Origin: Chitinophaga oryzae
Lineage (GTDB): Bacteria; Bacteroidota; Bacteroidia; Chitinophagales; Chitinophagaceae
Direction of reading: 5' to 3'
DNA: 64,000 bases
Assembly (NCBI RefSeq): GCF_012516375.2
Contig: NZ_CP051204.2
Span: 3,906,001 to 3,970,000, forward strand
Below the pieces are notes generated by a model. It saw nothing but the letters and a program-made list of their open reading frames with translations, searched no databases and was not told the DNA's origin. The translations under genes and the position numbers were made by a program. Numbering within the stretch: position 1 is the stretch's first letter; every line of letters starts with the position of its first letter. This document shows positions 52,394-61,944 of this stretch, in pieces.

Positions 52394-52813
52394 TTATTGA
52401 GTGGGTGGTTTAGTACCGCCGCCGGAGCAGTAGTTAGGGCAGGGAAGGCCCTGGTCAAGAATGAGGGCGCTGGACATGCTTTTGGCAACGGAACCGGTGG
52501 CAGGATCTCGTGCCGGCGGAAGGATGTCGTTACCTTCACTGTCAACGGCCACCAGCACCATTTTCTTTTCTTTGATACCGTCACCGTCAGTGTCGATCTT
52601 CAGACCGTAGTAAATTCTCAGTGCAGTGCAGTCCGGCTGATTCAGCAGTTCCAGTACTTTGTCTTTACCAAAACACATGGCCTTTACGTGAGTGCCCATC
52701 GATTTCTGCTGGGCATGCTCGTCGTCATGGTTCTTACATAATTCCTCCATCTCCGCCCTGGAAATGAAGCCTCCTGCATCGGCAGGAACTGGTCTCTTTG
52801 TAGAATCGCTCAT
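52394..52813 (-). CDS. Uncharacterised protein with a DTDGDG motif
   Basis: I start it at the ATG at 52813, since the longer frame up to 52903 adds an unlikely hydrophobic stretch. The 139-residue protein has no signal peptide. It contains a region DCTALRIYYGLKIDTDGDGIKEKKMVLVAVDSEGNDIL, which looks like a small beta-rich domain with an EF-hand-like acidic loop. Similar short proteins occur in other Bacteroidota as far as I recall, but I know no function. It lies 9 bases before the 7-TM protein gene in the same direction and may belong to that signalling operon. Confidence 0.65.
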   Translation of the reverse strand: MSDSTKRPVPADAGGFISRAEMEELCKNHDDEHAQQKSMGTHVKAMCFGKDKVLELLNQPDCTALRIYYGLKIDTDGDGIKEKKMVLVAVDSEGNDILPPARDPATGSVAKSMSSALILDQGLPCPNYCSGGGTKPPTQ

Positions 52814-53208
52814 AATTGTGGGTAGTTTAAGGTTTTGGGGTAAAATTATTACAATATTACACGTTTGCAAGATCGTTTGAGCAACAGGGTTTTCACCCCT
52901 CAAACGGGGCCGGAATACAAAAAGCAGCAGGGGCGTGGACTGAGGCTGAACAGAGGTTAACGGCTAACACTGAAATAACGTAACAGCCACTAAAAAATGC
53001 GTATAAATACGCATTCCGTTTTTTCAGGTTTACAACGCTTGACTACCATCCTGATGTTGTTAATCTTTGCACCAGCAACCGGATCGAACAATCAGCACGG
53101 GCGTTATACGCCCCGGATCTGTCAGCACTATAGGGCCTTTCTACCATGTTTGTTTTTAAGTATAGTATGCAGCGGGTTTCTGTCACCACCCCATTAAAAC
53201 AAAAAAAC
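52814..53208. other. 395-bp divergent intergenic region
   Basis: The region separates two genes that point away from each other. The only clear structure is a palindrome AATGCGTA-TAAA-TACGCATT (52996-53015) in front of a T run (53019-53025). It could be an operator or a hairpin. A 66-codon frame here (52997-53197) has no support, so I do not call it. Confidence 0.4.
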
Positions 53209-54102
53209 ATGAGTTACCTGTTAATTGGAAACATCTCTGCACTTATCTGTGACGATTGCATTGAGCCCCTCGCAAATGCACGGATACGTGTTTACCTGCC
53301 GGACCCCCGTTACCCGGTCGCCAACTCCCAAGGAATTTTCAGTGACCTGCAACCATTGTCTGCCAAAGAAGTACTGATGAAAGCAGACCGCCTGCTGGCG
53401 GAAGCTGCGCTGGACGACCAGGGTAATTTCACCCTGTCCTGGAAACAGGAACATCTTTTTACAGAACCCCTCGAGCTGGACCTCTGCCTCGATACGCTCC
53501 CTGGCAAAACCGGCATCCGGTTGCCCCGCAATTTTCACCTTTGTAAAGCGGTATTGCACTGGAAACGCAGCACAACCGGTTACATCGGCGCATACGCTTA
53601 CGTGGTGCCATCCGACATATGGAACGTTATCCGTGGCGAAGCCGGCGCCTGGGTGATTACGGGTACTGTCAAACAACACCGGGAAACAGGGCAGGAGCCG
53701 TCGCCCAGCCTCCGGGTGGAAGCGTATAATGCCCTCTCCGGCAAAATGATAGGGACCGCCTTTACCAATGAGTATGGTCGTTATACTTTGCGCTTTTCGC
53801 GGAAAGACCTGTACCACGGCGCACTGCAGCCTGTCAGGCAAGGCCGCCGGCATATGGGGCCAGACGTCTATTTCCGCATATATCATCATGACAGGATAGT
53901 GCTGGCAGAAAACGAAACGCATGCTACGGCGCCGGACAGGCAGGACCTTCCACCCTGTAGCTGTGTCAACCTGGTTTACCGGTCTTCCATGATGAAATGG
54001 GCGTCCGGCCAGATACAGGGATGGCTCCAGGATATGAAAATGCTTTCCGGTAAAAGCCGGAAGAAACGCGAACAGTGGCATCTGAGCAACGCATTGGTTT
54101 GA
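53209..54102 (+). CDS. Uncharacterised protein with beta-sandwich (transthyretin-like) segments
   Basis: I start at the ATG at 53209, where an upstream poly-A stretch gives a good translation-start context. The frame can extend to 53146 but without sensible sequence. The 297-residue protein has no signal peptide. A first part (about 1-125) and a second part (about 150-240) both look like beta-sandwiches of the carboxypeptidase-regulatory/transthyretin type; the second contains AYNALSGKMIGTAFTNEYGRYTLRFS. The ending is helical and basic. The family is unknown to me. It is divergent from the DTDGDG protein and has a strong terminator. Confidence 0.6.
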   Translation: MSYLLIGNISALICDDCIEPLANARIRVYLPDPRYPVANSQGIFSDLQPLSAKEVLMKADRLLAEAALDDQGNFTLSWKQEHLFTEPLELDLCLDTLPGKTGIRLPRNFHLCKAVLHWKRSTTGYIGAYAYVVPSDIWNVIRGEAGAWVITGTVKQHRETGQEPSPSLRVEAYNALSGKMIGTAFTNEYGRYTLRFSRKDLYHGALQPVRQGRRHMGPDVYFRIYHHDRIVLAENETHATAPDRQDLPPCSCVNLVYRSSMMKWASGQIQGWLQDMKMLSGKSRKKREQWHLSNALV

Positions 54103-54146
54103 TGCTCCTTCAACATATTTTGTTTGACCCCTTTTTTATCGTGTAC

Positions 54147-54174
54147 CAGCCGCCTTCGGGCGGCTGTTTGTTTT
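54147..54174 (+). terminator. Terminator with UUCG tetraloop
   Basis: CAGCCGCC-TTCG-GGCGGCTG is followed by TTTGTTTT. It overlaps the stop codon of the convergent xerD by two bases. Confidence 0.9.
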
Positions 54175-55072
54175 AAAACCGGGGGTGATAGCGGGAAAGG
54201 GTGTCACGCAGGTACTCCCTGTCGAGATGGGTATAGATCTCTGTGGTAGAAATGCTTTCGTGCCCCAGCATCTGTTGCACCGCCCGCAGGTCAGCACCGC
54301 CTTCCACCAGGTGGGTGGCAAAAGAGTGGCGGAACGTATGGGGAGACACGTTCTTCTCAATACCTGCCAGCCTGGTCAGCTCCTTGATGACCAGGAAGAT
54401 CATCACACGGCTAAGGGGGCCGCCGCGGCGGTTGAGGAACAGCGTATCTTCTTCCCCGTATTTAACGGGCAGGAGTATACGAACATGCCGGCGGTAGGTC
54501 TCGATATGCCGCATTGCATCGCGGCCGATGGGCACCATCCTTTCCTTGTTGCCTTTGCCCACCACACGGATAAAGCCTACGTCCATATGCAGCTGGGTGA
54601 TCTGCAGGTTAATGACTTCGCTGACACGCAAGCCGCAGCTGTACATGGTTTCCAGGATGGCCTTGTTACGGTGCCCTTCGGGGGTGCTGAGGTCTACCTG
54701 CGCGATAATTTTTTCGATCTCCTCAAAGCTCAGTACGTCGGGCAGCTTACGCTGCAGTTTAGGGGCTTCCAGCAACTGGGTGGGATCTTCATTGGTCATG
54801 TCTTCCAGCAGCAAAAACTTATAAAAGGCCTTGATACCGGAGATGGTCCTCGCCTGGGAGGCAGGGGTCATACCCAGTTTGGACACCCATTGTACACAGC
54901 CCTGTAAGTCTGCCAGGGTGATGTCCTGCGGGCGGAGTTTCTCCCCGCCATGCGCCTGGAGGTATTGCTCCAGTTTCTCTACGTCGCGCAGATAGGCCTC
55001 TATGGAATTATCCGACAGTGACCGCTCCAGCTTCATATATCCTTTAAATAGTTTCCGGAATGATTCCCACAT
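54173..55072 (-). CDS. xerD: Site-specific tyrosine recombinase XerD
   Basis: The 299-residue protein has an N-terminal SAM-like core-binding domain (about 1-90) and a catalytic domain with R149, K173, H245, R248 (HTFR), H271 and Y280 (IYTHL), all key residues of the tyrosine recombinase. Length and sequence fit the XerC/XerD group that resolves chromosome dimers at dif. I choose XerD, but a XerC assignment cannot be ruled out without comparison. No integrase-like context or mobile element surrounds it, so a housekeeping role is likely. It is divergent from pyruvate carboxylase. Confidence 0.9.
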   Translation of the reverse strand: MWESFRKLFKGYMKLERSLSDNSIEAYLRDVEKLEQYLQAHGGEKLRPQDITLADLQGCVQWVSKLGMTPASQARTISGIKAFYKFLLLEDMTNEDPTQLLEAPKLQRKLPDVLSFEEIEKIIAQVDLSTPEGHRNKAILETMYSCGLRVSEVINLQITQLHMDVGFIRVVGKGNKERMVPIGRDAMRHIETYRRHVRILLPVKYGEEDTLFLNRRGGPLSRVMIFLVIKELTRLAGIEKNVSPHTFRHSFATHLVEGGADLRAVQQMLGHESISTTEIYTHLDREYLRDTLSRYHPRF

Positions 55073-55159
55073 AATTGAGGCAAGTTAAAAGTTTTATCCT
55101 ATTTTTAATGATACCAGTCTTTATTCACACCCAGTCATTTATCACAACCAAATCTTGTT

Positions 55160-58100
55160 ATGTCTGCCCCCGCTTTCAGAAAAATAAACAAACTGCTTGT
55201 GGCCAACCGTGGCGAAATTGCCGTGCGGGTGCTCAGGGCCGCGGCTGAACTGCGTATCAGGACGATCGCCGTGTTCACGTATGAAGACCGTTATTCGCTG
55301 CATCGTTACAAGGCAGACGAGGCCTACCAGATTGGTCGCGATGATGAGCCGCTGAAGCCTTATCTCGATATTGAGGCGATCATCAACCTGGCAAAAACGC
55401 AACAGGTGGACGCTATCCATCCCGGCTACGGCTTCCTCAGTGAAAATGTGCAGTTCGCCCGCCGCTGCCGGGAGGAAGGGATCATCTTCGTCGGCCCTTC
55501 GCCGGAAATAATGGCGCAGCTGGGAGATAAAGTAGCGGCCAAGGTCATTGCCCGCGAAGCGGAGGTGCCCCTGATCGCTGACAGCCAGGTGCCGCTAACA
55601 GACGTGGCCGTTGTTTTACAGGAGGCACGGCGTATAGGCTTTCCGGTGATGCTGAAGGCAGCCGCCGGCGGTGGCGGCCGCGGGATGCGTATGGTGACGG
55701 AAGAACCGGCGCTGGAAAGAGCTTTCCTGGAAGCGCGCAGCGAAGCCGCCAAAGCTTTCGGCGACGACACCATCTTCATCGAGAAATTCATCGAAGATCC
55801 CAAACATATTGAAGTACAGCTGATGGGTGACCAGCACGGCAATATTATACACCTCTACGAAAGGGACTGCTCCGTGCAGCGGCGGTTCCAGAAAGTGGTG
55901 GAGATAGCGCCCTCGCCCAATCTGCCGCAACATACGCGCGACAAACTGTATGAGTACGCCTTACGCCTCGCCCATAAGGTTGGGTTTAACAATGTCGGTA
56001 CCGTAGAGTTCCTGGTAGATAAAGCGCACCGTATTTATTTTATAGAAGTCAACCCACGCATCCAGGTAGAGCATACCGTTACCGAAGAGGTAACCGGTAT
56101 CGACATCGTGCGTTCACAGATATTGATAGCGCAGGGACACCGGCTGTCCGACCCGGAGATATTCCTCAAAGGGCAGAACGATGTAAGGCTCAATGGCTTC
56201 GCTATCCAGTGCCGTATTACCACAGAAGATCCGGAGAACAATTTCAAGCCTGATTACGGAACGGTGATCGCCTACCGCAATGCCGGTGGTTTCGGCATAC
56301 GGCTGGATGAAGGCAGCACTTATTCCGGGGTAAAGATTTCTCCGTTCTTTGACTCCATGCTGGTAAAGGTGACAGCCTGGGGCCGCACGCTGTCAGGCGC
56401 CTCCAGCCGATTGCACCGTACGCTGCGGGAGTTTCGCATCAGAGGGGTGAAGACCAATATCCGTTTCCTGGAGAATGTGATCACCAATGATGTGTTCAGG
56501 AGGGGGAATTGTACCGTCGGTTTTATTGACCATCATCCGGAGCTGTTTAAACTGTCGCAGATACGGGACCGCGGCACCAAGACGCTCATGTACCTGGCGG
56601 ATGTAACGGTGAACGGTCACCCTGATATAAAAGACAAAGCGGAGAACAAGGTGTTCCGTACGCCGGTGGTCCCGGTCAGCGAACCGCTGCAGCCGTATCC
56701 TGCCGGTATGAAAGACCGGCTGCAGCAAATGGGAAGGGAACAGTTTGTGCAGTGGTTGCGCGATGAGAAGCCCGTCTATTTTACAGATACTACTTTCCGG
56801 GATGCACATCAGAGCCTGCTGGCCACCCGGGTCCGTACGAAGGACCTGCTGGCCGTAGCCGAAGCGTACGCCAAAACCAACCCGGAGATATTTTCCATGG
56901 AGGTATGGGGCGGGGCTACCTTTGACGTGGCCATGCGCTTTTTGCATGAATGCCCGTGGCGGCGGCTGCAGTTGCTGCGCAAAGCCATGCCTAACATGCT
57001 GCTGCAGATGCTTTTCCGCGGGTCTAACGCGGTCGGCTACTCGGCCTATCCCGAAAACCTGATAGCCATCTTTATAGAAAAGGCTGCTGAGAACGGCATC
57101 GATGTGTTCCGCATTTTTGATTCGCTCAACTGGGTGGAGGCTATGGCGCCGAGTATCCGTTTCGTACGGGAACGTACCAACGCTATTGCCCAGGCGGCCA
57201 TCAGCTATACCGGCGATGTACTGCGGCCGGGCAATAATAAATATACGCTGCAATATTATACGGACCTGGCCCGTCGCCTTGAAGATGCCGGCGCCCATAT
57301 GCTGGCCGTGAAGGATATGGCGGGGCTGCTGAAGCCGGAAGCCGCGGCGGTATTGATCGGGGCGCTCCGGGAAGCGGTGCGGCTGCCGGTGGTGTTGCAT
57401 ACGCACGATACGGCAGGGGTGCAGTCGGCCACCTACCTCAAAGCCATCGAGGCCGGGGTGAACGTGGTGGACACGGCCATCGCCTCGCTGAGCGGACTTA
57501 CGTCGCAGCCCAACCTTAACTCGCTGATTGCCATTATGGACGGGCACCCGCGTGGCCAGCAGATGAACCTCGCGTCGCTGAACCAGCACAGCAACTATTG
57601 GGAGGATGTTCGGGAATATTATTATCCTTTTGAGTCGGATATGAAGGCGGGCACCGCACAGATCTATGAGAACGAGATTCCCGGCGGACAGTATTCCAAC
57701 CTGCGGCAGCAGGCAGAATCGCTGGGGCTGGGAGATAAGCTGGAGCAGATCAAACGGAACTATGCCGTGGTCAACCAGCTCTTCGGCGATATTGTGAAGG
57801 TGACGCCAAGCTCCAAGGTGGTGGGCGACATGGCATTGTTCATGACCAGCAACCAGCTGACTGCGGAAGATGTGCTGGACGGGTCGCGCAACCTGGCGTT
57901 CCCCGCTTCGGTGAAAGGTTTTTTCCGGGGAGAGCTGGGAGTGCCTTACGGCGGCTTTCCTGCTGAGCTGCAACGGATTGTGCTGAAAGGAGACAAGCAG
58001 ATAGAAGGGAGTCCCAACGCACAACTGCCGCCGGTGGATTTTGAGGCGGACTTTGCGGCGTTCCGGCAGAAGTACCCTCATGCGGAGTTCCTCGACTACC

Positions 58101-58615
58101 TGAGCTTCCAGATGTTCCCGAAGGTGTTTGACGAGTACTATCAGCATGCCATGGTGTTTGGCAACGTAGAGGCTATTCCGACGCCGGCCTTTTTCTATGG
58201 GTTGAAGCAGGGAGAAGAGATACTGATCACCCTGAGCAAGGGGAAGACCATCATTGTGAAGCTGTTGTATGTATTACCGCCTGATGAGCACGGGATGCGG
58301 ACGGTGGTGTTTGAACTGAACGGGTATGCACGGCGGGTGCAGGTGCGGGACTATGCGGTGAAGAGTGTGGCGGTGGTGAACCGGAAGGTGGTGGACCCGG
58401 CGGTGGAGATCGGGGCGCCTTTGCCTGGTCGTTTGTCCCGGGTGTTGGTGAGCGCAGGGATGACGGTAACGCCGAACATGCCGTTGTTTATTATCGAGGC
58501 AATGAAGATGGAGACCACGGTAACGGCTACCCGAAACGGAAAGGTAAAGGCGGTATTGTTAGGGGAGGGAAATATGGTCCAGCAGGATGATGTGGTGGTA
58601 GAAATGGAAAAATAG
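55160..58615 (+). CDS. pyc: Pyruvate carboxylase
   Basis: This is the biotin-dependent enzyme that makes oxaloacetate from pyruvate to refill the citric acid cycle. The 1151-residue single chain has the order of the alpha4 type. A biotin carboxylase half (about 8-455) carries the ATP-binding loop AAAGGGGRGMR and the HPGYGFLSENVQFARRC segment. A carboxyltransferase domain (about 530-800) has DTTFRDAHQSLLATR and the VLHTHDTAGVQ metal site. A carboxylase-conserved domain follows, and the biotinyl domain has EAMKMET with biotin-accepting K1116. All parts are present. It is a single gene, with only an AT-rich spacer before ndk. Confidence 0.97.
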   Translation: MSAPAFRKINKLLVANRGEIAVRVLRAAAELRIRTIAVFTYEDRYSLHRYKADEAYQIGRDDEPLKPYLDIEAIINLAKTQQVDAIHPGYGFLSENVQFARRCREEGIIFVGPSPEIMAQLGDKVAAKVIAREAEVPLIADSQVPLTDVAVVLQEARRIGFPVMLKAAAGGGGRGMRMVTEEPALERAFLEARSEAAKAFGDDTIFIEKFIEDPKHIEVQLMGDQHGNIIHLYERDCSVQRRFQKVVEIAPSPNLPQHTRDKLYEYALRLAHKVGFNNVGTVEFLVDKAHRIYFIEVNPRIQVEHTVTEEVTGIDIVRSQILIAQGHRLSDPEIFLKGQNDVRLNGFAIQCRITTEDPENNFKPDYGTVIAYRNAGGFGIRLDEGSTYSGVKISPFFDSMLVKVTAWGRTLSGASSRLHRTLREFRIRGVKTNIRFLENVITNDVFRRGNCTVGFIDHHPELFKLSQIRDRGTKTLMYLADVTVNGHPDIKDKAENKVFRTPVVPVSEPLQPYPAGMKDRLQQMGREQFVQWLRDEKPVYFTDTTFRDAHQSLLATRVRTKDLLAVAEAYAKTNPEIFSMEVWGGATFDVAMRFLHECPWRRLQLLRKAMPNMLLQMLFRGSNAVGYSAYPENLIAIFIEKAAENGIDVFRIFDSLNWVEAMAPSIRFVRERTNAIAQAAISYTGDVLRPGNNKYTLQYYTDLARRLEDAGAHMLAVKDMAGLLKPEAAAVLIGALREAVRLPVVLHTHDTAGVQSATYLKAIEAGVNVVDTAIASLSGLTSQPNLNSLIAIMDGHPRGQQMNLASLNQHSNYWEDVREYYYPFESDMKAGTAQIYENEIPGGQYSNLRQQAESLGLGDKLEQIKRNYAVVNQLFGDIVKVTPSSKVVGDMALFMTSNQLTAEDVLDGSRNLAFPASVKGFFRGELGVPYGGFPAELQRIVLKGDKQIEGSPNAQLPPVDFEADFAAFRQKYPHAEFLDYLSFQMFPKVFDEYYQHAMVFGNVEAIPTPAFFYGLKQGEEILITLSKGKTIIVKLLYVLPPDEHGMRTVVFELNGYARRVQVRDYAVKSVAVVNRKVVDPAVEIGAPLPGRLSRVLVSAGMTVTPNMPLFIIEAMKMETTVTATRNGKVKAVLLGEGNMVQQDDVVVEMEK

Positions 58616-58930
58616 GCTTCTGTTTACTGACTTGGTTTAAGTTAGTTTGTACAAATATTTTAAAATCAATTAATTGTAATTTGTGTTTTTTCGAATCAAA
58701 GTATACTTTCCGTGCCTGGTATACGGCATTTCGGGGCTTGAAAATCAAGCTGTTTTTCCGTTTTGTCGTGTAGGTGGCGTCAAAAGTCCGATTATCTAAA
58801 TATAGGATTTAAGTGAAATGATTTAATTTAATGAATATCAATAAATTGTATTTAAAAAATATCGAATTTCCGGGACAAAAAAATAGCCTGGCATTTGCCA
58901 GGCTATTTTCTGCTTTCCGATGAACGGAGA
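58616..58930. other. 315-bp AT-rich spacer between pyc and ndk
   Basis: No coding frame or tRNA is visible. Apart from the terminator at 58880-58909, I see only AT-rich sequence. A 73-codon minus-strand frame overlapping the end of pyc is a chance frame. Confidence 0.6.
58880..58909. terminator. Bidirectional terminator between pyc and ndk
   Basis: AAAATAGCCTGGCA pairs with TGCCAGGCTATTTT around TT, with A/T runs on both sides. It serves the ndk gene on the minus strand and possibly pyc. Confidence 0.85.
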
Positions 58931-59347
58931 CTAGAATTTTTCGAGGCCGCTGAAGAAGAAGTCGCCTTCGATAACAGCATTCTCATCAGAGTCGGAACCG
59001 TGAACGGCGTTACGGCCGATAGACTCTGCGTATTTTTTCCGGATGGTACCTTCTTCTGCGTTGGCAGGGTTGGTAGCACCGATCAGTTTACGGAAATCTT
59101 CCACTGCATTCTCTTTTTCCAGGATAGCTGCTACAATGTGGCCGCTGCTCATGAATTCTACCAGTTCGCCGTAGAAAGGCCTTTCTTTATGCACCGCATA
59201 AAATTCGCCTGCTTTGGCTGCAGACAGCTGCGTCATTTTCATGGCTACGATGCGGAAACCTGCGGCATTGATCATGTTCAGGATGCCTCCAATATGCCCG
59301 TTTGCTACCGCATCAGGCTTGATCATTGTAAATGTTCTGTTGCTCAT
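58931..59347 (-). CDS. ndk: Nucleoside diphosphate kinase
   Basis: The enzyme moves the gamma-phosphate between nucleoside triphosphates and diphosphates. The 138-residue length and the active-site NAVHGSDS (phospho-histidine H116) are standard, as is the start [11 protein letters not shown]. It is transcribed alone from the region shared with the divergent phosphoesterase gene. Both act in nucleotide metabolism, which may be coincidence. Confidence 0.97.
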   Translation of the reverse strand: MSNRTFTMIKPDAVANGHIGGILNMINAAGFRIVAMKMTQLSAAKAGEFYAVHKERPFYGELVEFMSSGHIVAAILEKENAVEDFRKLIGATNPANAEEGTIRKKYAESIGRNAVHGSDSDENAVIEGDFFFSGLEKF

Positions 59348-59512
59348 ATTTGTTTTATTCCGAATTACAGATTAGGCCGCAAAAATAATTACATTTTCTT
59401 TAGTGGTAAAAAATTTTGAAATTCTGGCTCAAATAAAGATCTTCGCACTTCATTTTCTGCCGCAATTTATTGGTTGCGACCAGAATGCTAGTTTTAACAT
59501 TACAGTTTTTGA

Positions 59513-60517
59513 ATGAAGCCGATCGAGGAAATTAAACCTTTACTGGACACGCCTAAGAGAGCAGTCATTACGATGCATCAGAAACCCGATGCAGATGCGA
59601 TGGGATCCTCACTGGCATTATATCACTATCTGATTCAGAAAGGTCATCTGGTGACGGTCATTTCTCCTACTAATTTCCCGGACTTTTTAAAGTGGATGCC
59701 AGGAGCGGAGGGCGTGATTGATTTTGAATCTTCTACAGACAAAGCGCTGGAAGCGCTGAAAGGTATCGAACTGCTTTTCTGCCTCGATTTCAACGCATTA
59801 TACCGCACCAAGAACATGGCGCCGTATCTGGAAGCCCTCGATTGCACTAAAATATTGATTGATCACCACCTGGAGCCACAACCCAGTTTCGATTACGGGG
59901 TGAGTGATACATCTGCCAGCTCTACAGCGCAACTGGTGTATGAAACCATCTATAAGCTGGGCGACGAGCAACTCATTAACCTGGACATTGCCCAGTGTAT
60001 ATATGCCGGTACGGTAACCGATACCGGTTCATTCCGTTTCGCGTCTACTACCGCCCGGGTACACCGGATGGTGGCCGACCTGATGGACAGGGGACTGCGC
60101 CATGAGATCATCCACCAGGAGATCTATGACAATTTCCTCGAAAACCGCCTCCGCTTCCTCGGGCATAGCCTGCTGAACCGGATGGAAGTATTCTATGAAT
60201 ATAATACGGCCATGCTTGCCATTCCATACTCCGATCTGAAGCGCTTCGACCTGCAGACCGGCGACACGGAAGGGCTGGTCAATTTCCTGTTGTCTATCCA
60301 GGGGATCAAGATGGCCGCACTGATCATAGACCGGAACTCCGAGGTGAAACTGTCGTTCCGCTCCAAAGGCAACTTCGACGTTAACACCTTCGCCCGCAGG
60401 TATTTCGAGGGAGGAGGACACTTCAACGCATCCGGCGGCAGAAGCACAGACTCCCTGGAGAAAACCGTGAACCGGTTCATCAAAGCCATGGAAGAAAACG
60501 AGACACTTTTACAATAG
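59513..60517 (+). CDS. nrnA: DHH-DHHA1 family phosphoesterase (NrnA-like oligoribonuclease / PAP phosphatase)
   Basis: The 334-residue protein has the DHH domain with HQKPDADAMGSS near residue 22 and the DHH motif at 117-119, and the DHHA1 end with GGGHFNASGG. This matches the NrnA family, which degrades short RNA oligomers (nanoRNA) and, in some members, PAP or cyclic-dinucleotide products such as pApA. The diadenylate cyclase gene cdaA lies in the same window, so the protein could take part in c-di-AMP turnover. That link is inference. The next gene (FKBP) follows after 43 bases. Confidence 0.88.
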   Translation: MKPIEEIKPLLDTPKRAVITMHQKPDADAMGSSLALYHYLIQKGHLVTVISPTNFPDFLKWMPGAEGVIDFESSTDKALEALKGIELLFCLDFNALYRTKNMAPYLEALDCTKILIDHHLEPQPSFDYGVSDTSASSTAQLVYETIYKLGDEQLINLDIAQCIYAGTVTDTGSFRFASTTARVHRMVADLMDRGLRHEIIHQEIYDNFLENRLRFLGHSLLNRMEVFYEYNTAMLAIPYSDLKRFDLQTGDTEGLVNFLLSIQGIKMAALIIDRNSEVKLSFRSKGNFDVNTFARRYFEGGGHFNASGGRSTDSLEKTVNRFIKAMEENETLLQ

Positions 60518-60560
60518 GACAACTGTTACCAAGAAGTATATCAACTACTAATACAATCAA

Positions 60561-61439
60561 ATGAAAAGAAACAATCAGTTATTAGTTGCAGCGTTCGGCT
60601 TATTGATAGCCAGCTGCGGAACGGGTGGCGTTAAAAAGACACCAGGCGGTATTGAATATATCGTTCACAAATCCGGCAGCGGAGCACAACTGAAGCTGGG
60701 AGATACTGCCCTGATGAATGTGACGCAGCGTATCAATGATTCCATTCTGGGTGAATCCCGCAAAATCGTTGGTGCTGCTCTCCCTGTTCTGATTTCCAAA
60801 CCACAGAATAAGTTCGACCTGATGGAAGGGCTTGCGCTGCTGCACGAAGGTGACAGTGCTACTTTCGTAATTCCCTGGGATTCATTACCTGCTAACGAAC
60901 GTCCTCCTTTCGGTAAAAAAGGCGATAAGCTGAAAATCACCTTCGCAGTAGAAAACAAATTCTCAACTTCTTCCCAGAAAGAAAAAGATGAGAAAGCTAT
61001 CAAGGAATACATGGACAAAAACAAAATCAAGGCTACCAAAAATGCTGACGGTGTTTACATCGCCATCCAGCAGGAAGGTACCGGTCCGACTCCTAACGCC
61101 GGCGATACTGTAGTGGTTCACTACACCGGTAAACTGACTTCCGGTAAAGTATTTGATTCCAGCCAGGATTCCACCCTGCGTCCGGGTATGCCTTTAGATC
61201 CTATCAAATTCCCGATCGGTATGGGCTTCGTCATTAAAGGATGGGATTCCGGTCTGAAAGACCTGAAAAAAGGCACCAAAGCTACACTGCTGATTCCGTC
61301 CACACTTGCTTACGGTTTACAGGGCAGCCCTCCGGCAATTCCTGGTAACTCTATCCTGGTTTTTGATGTACAGTTGGTAGACATTAAATCCGGTGTTCCG
61401 GCTCCTGCAGCTCCTGCAACCCCGGCTCCTGCTAAATAA
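60561..61439 (+). CDS. FKBP-type peptidyl-prolyl isomerase lipoprotein, two-domain
   Basis: The 292-residue protein has a lipobox-like signal (LIASC, Cys about 18). An N-terminal FKBP-like domain (about 25-130) has lost most of the isomerase pocket, and a C-terminal FKBP domain (about 170-275) is complete: GDTVVVHYTGKLTSGKVFDSS, VIKGWDSGLKDLKKG, and AYGLQG. It should fold proteins in the periplasm or at the outer membrane. A proline/alanine-rich tail ends the protein. A strong terminator follows. It is probably in an operon with the NrnA-like gene. Confidence 0.92.
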   Translation: MKRNNQLLVAAFGLLIASCGTGGVKKTPGGIEYIVHKSGSGAQLKLGDTALMNVTQRINDSILGESRKIVGAALPVLISKPQNKFDLMEGLALLHEGDSATFVIPWDSLPANERPPFGKKGDKLKITFAVENKFSTSSQKEKDEKAIKEYMDKNKIKATKNADGVYIAIQQEGTGPTPNAGDTVVVHYTGKLTSGKVFDSSQDSTLRPGMPLDPIKFPIGMGFVIKGWDSGLKDLKKGTKATLLIPSTLAYGLQGSPPAIPGNSILVFDVQLVDIKSGVPAPAAPATPAPAK

Positions 61440-61464
61440 TCATCCTGCCCCGGCAGTAAATTAT

Positions 61465-61493
61465 AAAGCCTCCCGTTTCGGGAGGCTTTTTTT
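61465..61493. terminator. Bidirectional terminator after the FKBP gene
   Basis: AAAGCCTCCCG pairs with CGGGAGGCTTT around TTT, followed by a T tract. It lies between convergent genes. Confidence 0.85.
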
Positions 61494-61517
61494 ATGGCAA
61501 TGGTTGCCTGTAATATA

Positions 61518-61910
61518 TTATTCAAGAAACCTGCTCCGGATGTCCGGTGTGGGAATCATACAACTGTCTTTTCTGCCGAACCAGCGGTAACGGTTACGCG
61601 CAATGATGTCATAAACGCCGTCCCGGATAAAACGGGGAAGAATGATGCCGGCATACAGCAGTCTCCAGGGAAAGGGCAGCTGCCGGGCCACCTTCAGCGC
61701 GGCGGTACTTTTCGTATACGCTTTTCCGTGCTGTACCAGGATAAAGGATGAAAGCCGGCTGGTATCTATCTGATGCGCCGCCCCCAGGGAGGCGGCAGTG
61801 GCCGACTGCAGCGGGGCAAAGCGGAAATGGCCCTGCCGGTCATGCCGTATCACAAAGTTGATGCTGGCATTGCAGAAGTTACAGACCCCATCAAATAGTA
61901 TAATATCCAT
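61518..61910 (-). CDS. DCC family thiol-disulfide oxidoreductase (DUF393)
   Basis: The 130-residue protein has the CxxC pair C10 and C13 in LFDGVCNFCNASINF at its start, which gives the family its name, and the thioredoxin-like fold of DUF393. It is cytoplasmic with one hydrophobic stretch near the middle. The cellular partner is not known. It lies 34 bases downstream of cdaA on the same strand and may share its transcript. Confidence 0.92.
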   Translation of the reverse strand: MDIILFDGVCNFCNASINFVIRHDRQGHFRFAPLQSATAASLGAAHQIDTSRLSSFILVQHGKAYTKSTAALKVARQLPFPWRLLYAGIILPRFIRDGVYDIIARNRYRWFGRKDSCMIPTPDIRSRFLE

Positions 61911-61944
61911 CAGTCAAATCGTTGTGCCGTTTACGTTAACTGCC

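Noticed and set aside
52997..53197. 66-codon frame in the 395-bp divergent region
   Set aside because: It begins inside the palindrome, has low-complexity content and no supporting homology.
54173..55072. Phage or transposon integrase
   Set aside because: The length and catalytic residues fit housekeeping Xer recombinases and no mobile-element genes or attachment repeats are nearby.
56393..58147. 584-codon minus-strand frame opposite pyruvate carboxylase
   Set aside because: A long open frame is expected opposite a GC-rich conserved gene; the sense strand has intact catalytic motifs throughout.
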